From: Rhodothermia bacterium
GTDB lineage: Bacteria; Bacteroidota; Rhodothermia; Rhodothermales; JABDKH01
Assembly (NCBI GenBank): GCA_030431165.1
Contig: JAUIJQ010000031.1
Coordinates: forward strand, 1-13,172
Length of the DNA: 13,172 nt
Direction: 5' to 3'
Shown: piece after piece, positions 7,971 to 13,172 of the stretch
Layout: each line of letters starts with the position of its first letter
How positions within the stretch are numbered: position 1 is the stretch's first letter
The notes under the pieces: model-generated
What the model was told of the DNA's origin: nothing
The model's database searches: none
What the model saw: only the letters and a program-made list of their open reading frames with translations
Program-made: the position numbers and the translations under genes

Positions 7971-10895
7971 ATGATTCCTCTGGCTCCAACTCATCAGTTC
8001 AAGTCGACCCCACGCGCTGTCGGGTTGCTCGCGATCCTGCTGACGCTTCTTTTTGCGTCGCCGACAGAATCATCCGCCCAAAGCGTCGATGTTCTTTTTC
8101 GGTACGTCCGCCAGCCGTCCGACAGCTTCGTGCGTGTGTACGCGCCTGGTGAGTTCAACAACTGGGGCCCCAACAGCAGCGGAGTGATCGCCCCGAGTGC
8201 TCCGTCACAAATGACCTTTGACGCGGCATCCGGTGAGTATCAGTACGCGGTTTCCCTCGCCCCGGGCAACGACTACCAATACAAGATTCACTTCCACTAC
8301 AACGATTCGGGGAGCAACTGGCAGTGGATATCCGACCCCAATAACCCGCGGGTCAACGTCAACGATAACAACAACTCGCAGGTGTTCGTATCCGACCCGA
8401 TGACGTTCCAGCTCATCAGGGAGGAAGATGCAACAGGGAAGGTCATTGCCGTCTCTGCCGGGCTCTATGGCACACACCCCGTGACCGCGATTGCATTTGA
8501 GATCAACGGCGTCGAGATGGACGGATTGCCGCACTTCGACACGGATGACCGCGTATTCCGCTACACGCTGCCCACCCCTGTCCCCGGTGGTTCGCAGTTC
8601 AAGATCACGGTCACCGACGACCAGGGCGGCATGGCGACTGACGAGATCGGGCTCATCCCACCACTCGTCGAAGACGCCCCGCTACCACCGGGCGTGCGCG
8701 ACGGCATCACCTACGACGACGGTGATCCGACAAAAGTCACGCTGAGCCTGTTCGCGCCCGGCAAGAACTACGTCCACCTTATCGGCGACTTCAACAACTG
8801 GACTGCTTCACCGGATTACCTGATGAAGCGGGATTCAATCAATGCTGATAGCATACGTTTCTGGCTGACACTGTCAGGGATAACGCCAACGGTTGAGTAC
8901 GCATTCCAGTACCTCGTCGACGGAGACATTCGTATCGCGGATCCCTATTCGCCCAAAGTGCTTGTCCCCGGAGACGACGCGTTTATTGGCGACACGTACC
9001 CGGGTTTGAAAGCGTATCCCTCCGCGCAGACAACCCATCCGGTGAGCGTGTTCTCTACAAGCGGAACGGCTTTCAACTGGCAGCACCGTGACTATGACCG
9101 CCCCGAGCAAGAAGAGCTCGTGATCTACGAGTTGCTGGTCAGGGACTTCATCGCGGATCACGATTATTCCACGATGATCGACACGCTCGACTACCTCGAT
9201 CGCCTTGGTATAAACGCCATCGAGCTCATGCCCGTGTCGGAGTTTGAGGGCAACGAGAGCTGGGGATACAATCCCAGCTTCCACCTCGCGCTCGACAAGT
9301 ATTACGGGCCACCCGACGACTTCCGGCGTTTCATCGACGAATGCCACGCGCGTGGTATTGCCGTCATCCTCGATGTGGTGTACAACCACGTGACCGGCTC
9401 ATCACCGCTCGCGCGGTTGTATGGTGGGGCAACGTCAGAGAACATCTATCTGAATACGTCGGCGCGACACCCATTCAACGTATTCTTTGACGTCAACCAC
9501 GAGAGCACCGCAACCAAGTACTGGCTCGACCGGGCCAACGAATACTGGATCGACGAATTTGATATCGACGGATTCCGCTTCGACCTGTCAAAAGGCTTCA
9601 CGCAATTCAACTCGGGTGACAACGTAGGTCTCTGGGGCAACTACGACGCGAGCCGCGTTGCACTCCTCAAGCGTATGGCCGACAAGATCTGGTCGGTAGA
9701 CTCGTCGACGTATATCATCCTCGAGCACTTCGCGGATAACGATGAAGAAGAGGAGTTGGCCGAGTATCGCACGGGCGAGGGCATGCCGGGGATGATGTTG
9801 TGGGGCAATATGAACCACGAGTACAACGAAGCGACCATGGGGTTCAACGCGGGCAGCAACTCCGATCTCTCGTGGGGTTACTACCGCGAGCGCAACTGGT
9901 CTGTCCCTAACCTCGTCACCTACATGGAGAGCCACGACGAGCAGTGGCTCATGTTCAAGAACCTGTCGTTTGGTGCATGTGTCGAAGCGCCTTTGGGTGG
10001 ATCGGGTTGTGACATTGACGGCAGTCCGTACAACACGCGCGACCTCGACGTGGCGCTCGACAGGCAGAAGCTCGCCGGCGCGTTTTTCTTCCTGGTCCCG
10101 GGGCCGAAAATGATGTGGCAGTTCGGGGAGCTGGGGTACGGGTATGGTCCCGACGGGCGCGACTGTCTCAGGCCCGGTGACGAGCTCGGTGATTGTCCGG
10201 CGGGGACGCCGTCACGCGTTGGTAACAAGCCGATCCGCTGGGAGTACCGTGCAGACCCGCTGCGCTGGAAGTTATACCAGACGTGGTCGGCGCTGATTAA
10301 CCTGCGACGCGAGCATCCGGCGTTTCATGATCCGGCGTCATTTCGGACCGGCTCGCTAAGTGGCGACGTGAAGACGCTGGTGCTGAACCATCCGTTTGAC
10401 ATGGACGCCGTCGTGGTGGGCAACTTTGCCGTCTCTGGCCGGACGGCAACCCCCGGGTTTCTCTACACGGGGACGTGGTACGAGTACTTCTCAGGCGACA
10501 GCCTGGAAGTCACAGATACGTCGATGACTATTGATTTGCAGGCGGGGGAGTTCCGTGTCTATACAACTGAGCGCTTGCCGCAGCCCGAACCGGGTATCAT
10601 TACCGTGGGGAACGAAGACGTCCCGGTCGCAGCCGCATCGTTTGACATGGATCCGGCGTATCCGAATCCGGCATCAACAGTGGCCACCGTTTCGTTTAGA
10701 ACGGCGACTACGGGATTCGTGACGCTTCGCTTGTTTGATGCCCTGGGAAGGGAGGTAGGGCGCATTGTGGACGGTGACCTTCCCGCCGGCGAGCACGTGA
10801 GGGGCATCGACGTGGCGGGGCTCGCATCGGGCGTGTACTTTTATCAACTGACCGCTGACGGCCGGCGCAAAACGAAGTCGCTGGTTATTGACTAG
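7971..10895 (+). CDS. Cell-surface GH13 alpha-amylase-family enzyme with CBM48-like modules and T9SS domain
   Basis: A 974-residue enzyme predicted to hydrolyse alpha-1,4-glucans outside the cell. The signal peptide ends at SSA|QS (residue 36). A CBM48/E-set-like module lies at about 39-148 (VYAPGEFNNWG), an Ig-like stretch at 150-235, and a second CBM48 at about 255-345 (LFAPGKNYVHLIGDFNNW). The GH13 barrel begins near 381 (VIYELLVRDF). Conserved regions are present: DVVYNH (D468, H473), GFRFD (nucleophile D538), ILEHF (acid/base E585) and ESHDEQ (H655, D656), so it should be active. The LWGNMNHEYNEA segment resembles T9SS-type amylases of Bacteroidota. Residues about 890-974 are a T9SS type A domain (AYPNPAST, LFDALGREVG, SGVYFYQLTADG). 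Two CX9C pairs lie at 670/680 and 732/742. ATG 7971 is preferred to TTG 7959, which sits in the terminator tail. Exact specificity (amylase or pullulanase-like) cannot be read from sequence alone. Confidence 0.9.
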   Translation: MIPLAPTHQFKSTPRAVGLLAILLTLLFASPTESSAQSVDVLFRYVRQPSDSFVRVYAPGEFNNWGPNSSGVIAPSAPSQMTFDAASGEYQYAVSLAPGNDYQYKIHFHYNDSGSNWQWISDPNNPRVNVNDNNNSQVFVSDPMTFQLIREEDATGKVIAVSAGLYGTHPVTAIAFEINGVEMDGLPHFDTDDRVFRYTLPTPVPGGSQFKITVTDDQGGMATDEIGLIPPLVEDAPLPPGVRDGITYDDGDPTKVTLSLFAPGKNYVHLIGDFNNWTASPDYLMKRDSINADSIRFWLTLSGITPTVEYAFQYLVDGDIRIADPYSPKVLVPGDDAFIGDTYPGLKAYPSAQTTHPVSVFSTSGTAFNWQHRDYDRPEQEELVIYELLVRDFIADHDYSTMIDTLDYLDRLGINAIELMPVSEFEGNESWGYNPSFHLALDKYYGPPDDFRRFIDECHARGIAVILDVVYNHVTGSSPLARLYGGATSENIYLNTSARHPFNVFFDVNHESTATKYWLDRANEYWIDEFDIDGFRFDLSKGFTQFNSGDNVGLWGNYDASRVALLKRMADKIWSVDSSTYIILEHFADNDEEEELAEYRTGEGMPGMMLWGNMNHEYNEATMGFNAGSNSDLSWGYYRERNWSVPNLVTYMESHDEQWLMFKNLSFGACVEAPLGGSGCDIDGSPYNTRDLDVALDRQKLAGAFFFLVPGPKMMWQFGELGYGYGPDGRDCLRPGDELGDCPAGTPSRVGNKPIRWEYRADPLRWKLYQTWSALINLRREHPAFHDPASFRTGSLSGDVKTLVLNHPFDMDAVVVGNFAVSGRTATPGFLYTGTWYEYFSGDSLEVTDTSMTIDLQAGEFRVYTTERLPQPEPGIITVGNEDVPVAAASFDMDPAYPNPASTVATVSFRTATTGFVTLRLFDALGREVGRIVDGDLPAGEHVRGIDVAGLASGVYFYQLTADGRRKTKSLVID

Positions 10896-10956
10896 CGCGC
10901 GAAGCACGCACAACCGGCACGCAGAGTTGGGGTATTAAGCTTTAGGCAGGTCCATC
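10896..10956 (+). promoter_or_regulatory. Short leader of the lipoprotein glucanase gene, with ribosome binding site
   Basis: The 61-base gap has an AGGCAGG purine stretch at 10944-10950, six bases before the ATG at 10957, which is a fair Shine-Dalgarno-like site and supports that start. A short AT-rich island (GTATTAAGCTTTAG) lies just before it and could contain a promoter, but no convincing pair of boxes is present. No terminator hairpin is seen, so read-through from the amylase gene is plausible. Confidence 0.4.
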
Positions 10957-12858
10957 ATGAGAGTGATTTTGCGAGTTGTTACAGTGGCGATGGTCGCCTT
11001 TCTCGGCGGCTGCGCCGGCGGCGGATCGAACGCCGGCGGCGGGCACGGTGACGGTGCGTTTGACCCGAATGTTGCCGTGCCGGATTGGGCCGCTGATGCG
11101 GTGTTTTACCAGATCTTTCCGGAGCGCTTCGCAAACGGCGACCCGTCAAACGACCCGACGTGGGAGTCCCTGGAGTACCGCGAGACAGTGCCGCGATCGT
11201 GGGCGATTACGCCGTGGACCGGTGACTGGTACGCGCGCTCAGCCTGGGAACGGGCATCGGGTGATGACTTCTACGAGAACGGCGTTTTTCATCGTCGCTA
11301 CGGCGGCGACCTGCAGGGTGTAATTGATCGCCTCCCGTACATCGAACGGCTGGGGATCAACACGATCTACTTCAACCCGGTTTTTTACGCCCGCTCGTTA
11401 CATAAGTACGACGGAAACACCTATCACCATGTGGATCCGTACTTCGGGCCTGATCCTGAAGGTGACCTTGCGTTGATGGCATCGGAAGACGCGCTGTCTG
11501 ACACGTGGGTGTGGACCGAAGCCGACAAGCTGTTCCTGACGCTGCTTGACGAGGCCCATGCGCGCGGAATCAGAGTGATCATCGACGGTGTCTGGAACCA
11601 CACCGGTCGGGACTTCTTCGCATTCCAGGACCTCGTGGAGAATCAGGCGGAGTCGCCGTACAGGCACTGGTACATCGTGGACAGCTTCGATGACCCGGAT
11701 ACGCCTGACAACGAGTTCAGCTACAAAGGCTGGTGGGGCGTTGAGACGCTGCCCGAGTTTGCGAACAACGAAGACGAAACCGATCTGCACCCTGACCCGA
11801 AGGCGTACGTCTTTCGGGCAACGGCGCGTTGGATGGATCCAAACGGCGATGGAGATCCGTCGGATGGCATCGATGGGTGGCGTCTCGACGTGACCGAAGA
11901 AGTGCCGCAGCAGTTCTGGGCGGACTGGAATACGCACGTTCGCGAACTCAATCCGGATGCCTACACCGTCAGCGAGATCTGGAACGAGGCAAGTGAGTGG
12001 GTCACCCACGCCGGATTCTCAGCGACGATGAACTACCACGCGTTTGCCCTGCCGATCAAAGGGTTCCTGATCGACAACCAGGTCAGTGCCGACGAATTTG
12101 AGCAGATGCTTGTTGATCGGGCCGCGAAGTACCCGAAGCGTATTCAGTACGGTTTGCAGAACCTCGTAGAAAGCCACGACACCGACAGGCTTGCGTCGAT
12201 GATTGTAAACCGCCGCACCGAGTACGCTGATCGCGACTGGTTTGACTACGACCGCGGGGGCGTGTCCCCGCGAGGTGGCGGCGAGTATGACATCAGGAAA
12301 CCCAATGCGGATGAGCGGCGCATCCAGCGTCTCGTTGCACTGTTTCAGATGACCTACGCCGGTGCACCCATGGTGTACTACGGGACTGAAGCCGGCATGT
12401 GGGGCGCCGACGATCCTGACGACCGGATGCCGATGACCTGGCCCGAGATGTCGTTTGATGATCAACAAACGGATCCGCGCGGGCGTGCACGCGCCGCTGA
12501 CCCGGTTGGATTTGACGAGCAGCTTTTTGCGTTCTATCAAACGGCAATAGCCGGTCGTCACGAGCATGAAGCGCTGCGCCGCGGCGACATCCAGTTCCTC
12601 GACACCGGTGAGGCGAACACGGTTGCATTCTTGCGTGAAAGCGACCGGGAGGCCGTACTCGTTCTGATGAACCGAAGCGAAGACGAGGTTGTGTTGCGCT
12701 TCGACGAGGATGACATTCCGATCGCTGATGCTGACATTCTGTACGACACGTCTTACGAATCCGAGAATGGCGTGGCACTGATTGCATCAGCCGGCACGCT
12801 GGAGTTCACGGTGCCGGCGCTGACCGGGGCAGTCGTTGTATCCGTTTCGGGCGAGTAA
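10957..12858 (+). CDS. GH13 neopullulanase/cyclomaltodextrinase-type lipoprotein
   Basis: A 633-residue lipoprotein enzyme expected to cut maltodextrins or cyclodextrins, probably in the periplasm. The leader ends in a lipobox, FLGGC, with the lipidated cysteine at residue 19, the only cysteine in the protein; a Gly/Ser-rich tether follows. The GH13 domain starts with AVFYQIFPERFANGD, a hallmark of the neopullulanase/cyclomaltodextrinase group, then RRYGGDLQGVIDRLPYIERL. The conserved regions are DGVWNH (D210, H215), GWRLD (nucleophile D311), SEIWNE (acid/base E340) and ESHDTDR (H407, D408). MTYAGAPMVYYGTEAGMWG and a C-terminal beta-domain (AVLVLMNRSEDEVVL) complete the usual layout. Unlike the preceding amylase it has no CBM48 module or T9SS domain. 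It ends one base before the start of the sugar-binding lipoprotein gene, so the two are surely co-transcribed. A SusA-like periplasmic role fits; whether it faces the outside is not certain. Confidence 0.9.
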   Translation: MRVILRVVTVAMVAFLGGCAGGGSNAGGGHGDGAFDPNVAVPDWAADAVFYQIFPERFANGDPSNDPTWESLEYRETVPRSWAITPWTGDWYARSAWERASGDDFYENGVFHRRYGGDLQGVIDRLPYIERLGINTIYFNPVFYARSLHKYDGNTYHHVDPYFGPDPEGDLALMASEDALSDTWVWTEADKLFLTLLDEAHARGIRVIIDGVWNHTGRDFFAFQDLVENQAESPYRHWYIVDSFDDPDTPDNEFSYKGWWGVETLPEFANNEDETDLHPDPKAYVFRATARWMDPNGDGDPSDGIDGWRLDVTEEVPQQFWADWNTHVRELNPDAYTVSEIWNEASEWVTHAGFSATMNYHAFALPIKGFLIDNQVSADEFEQMLVDRAAKYPKRIQYGLQNLVESHDTDRLASMIVNRRTEYADRDWFDYDRGGVSPRGGGEYDIRKPNADERRIQRLVALFQMTYAGAPMVYYGTEAGMWGADDPDDRMPMTWPEMSFDDQQTDPRGRARAADPVGFDEQLFAFYQTAIAGRHEHEALRRGDIQFLDTGEANTVAFLRESDREAVLVLMNRSEDEVVLRFDEDDIPIADADILYDTSYESENGVALIASAGTLEFTVPALTGAVVVSVSGE

Positions 12859-12859
12859 C

Positions 12860-13172
12860 ATGAAACGTCTCCTCGTTCTGGTCCTGCTGGTTGCGCTGAG
12901 CGGGTGCAGCCGAGACGATGGAATCGTCCGCGTGACGATATGGCATCAGAAGGTGGGTCCCGAGCGCGACTTCTTTGAGCAGGTCGTGGAGGAGTACAAC
13001 GCAAGCCACACCGATCACCAGATCCAGTCGCTCTACCGCGAGAACGAGGAGAACCGCAACCTCTTTATCATTGCGTCGGCCGGCGGACAGGGCCCCGACA
13101 TTATCTACGGCCCTGCTGACAACGTCTCGATCCTCGCGACGACCGAGACGATCCGTCCGGTCACGGACGTGA
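12860..13172 (+). CDS. ABC-transporter sugar-binding lipoprotein (family 1 solute-binding), N-terminal part
   Basis: The first 104 residues of a lipoprotein are present and the gene runs off the right edge. The short leader has a lipobox, LSGC, with the modified cysteine at residue 16. The mature part starts VRVTIWHQ, followed by FFEQVVEEYNASH and later ASAGGQGPDIIYGPADN; this order matches extracellular solute-binding protein family 1, the MalE-like group. The reading frame is otherwise uninterrupted. It begins one base after the stop of the GH13 lipoprotein gene (stop TAA, one base, ATG), so maltose or maltodextrin is the most likely ligand, with permease genes expected beyond the edge. Another sugar cannot be excluded because the ligand-binding residues are mostly outside the window. 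The residues directly after the cysteine (SRDD) include two acidic residues. Confidence 0.85.
   Translation, partial: MKRLLVLVLLVALSGCSRDDGIVRVTIWHQKVGPERDFFEQVVEEYNASHTDHQIQSLYRENEENRNLFIIASAGGQGPDIIYGPADNVSILATTETIRPVTDV

Noticed and set aside
10932..10945. AT-rich GTATTAAGCTTTAG island as a promoter for the GH13 lipoprotein gene
   Set aside because: It is close to but does not match TAnnTTTG and no upstream TTG box lies at a proper distance; kept only as a note in the leader entry.
12253..12272. Perfect 7-base inverted repeat (CGCGGGG / CCCCGCG) inside the GH13 lipoprotein gene
   Set aside because: It lies in a coding loop rich in Gly/Arg/Pro codons (GGVSPRGGG), has no T tail, and is explained by GC-rich codon use.
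1..13172. RNA genes, CRISPR arrays, insertion sequences, phage or defence genes
   Set aside because: No tRNA-like cloverleaf, repeat-spacer pattern, transposase motif or terminal repeats were seen by reading; the window is almost fully explained by seven co-directed genes.

Overview
The window reads as a Bacteroidota-type chromosome segment, most likely class Rhodothermia (Salinibacter/Rhodothermus/Rubricoccus relatives) or a close neighbour. The reasons are a TonB-dependent receptor, a PorV/PorQ-family protein, three secreted proteins ending in type IX secretion (T9SS)-like C-terminal domains, moderately high GC, weak or absent Shine-Dalgarno sites and acidic, Asp-rich secreted proteins that suggest a marine or salty habitat. 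The taxonomy is inferred from gene content, not from a marker gene. All seven genes are on the + strand and both end genes are cut by the window.

Region A (1-5734) is a tight cassette: the C-terminal end of a TonB-dependent receptor, a 1294-residue secreted multidomain protein with Asp-rich MopE-like repeats, a fibronectin III-like domain and a C-terminal sorting-like domain, and a PorV/PorQ-family outer-membrane protein. The genes overlap or are separated by 2-3 bases, so they are probably one operon. A 132-base gap with a small hairpin and a polypurine tract follows.

Region B (5867-13172) looks like an alpha-glucan (starch/glycogen/maltodextrin) utilisation locus. It holds a non-catalytic surface protein with about four tandem starch-binding-like modules and a T9SS domain, a cell-surface GH13 amylase with CBM48-like modules and a T9SS domain, a GH13 neopullulanase/cyclomaltodextrinase-type lipoprotein, and the start of an ABC-transporter sugar-binding lipoprotein. 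A strong intrinsic terminator hairpin lies between the first two. A workable model is: surface capture and cutting of the polymer, entry of oligosaccharides through an outer-membrane receptor (possibly the one at the left edge), trimming in the periplasm, and ABC import, with malF/malG-like permease genes expected just beyond the right edge. No SusD homologue is visible; the T9SS-anchored binding protein may take the SusE/F-like role.

No RNA genes, mobile elements, CRISPR arrays or phage genes were seen. No gene-free stretch exceeds 132 bases. The component families are known; what may be new is their combination and several details listed as findings.
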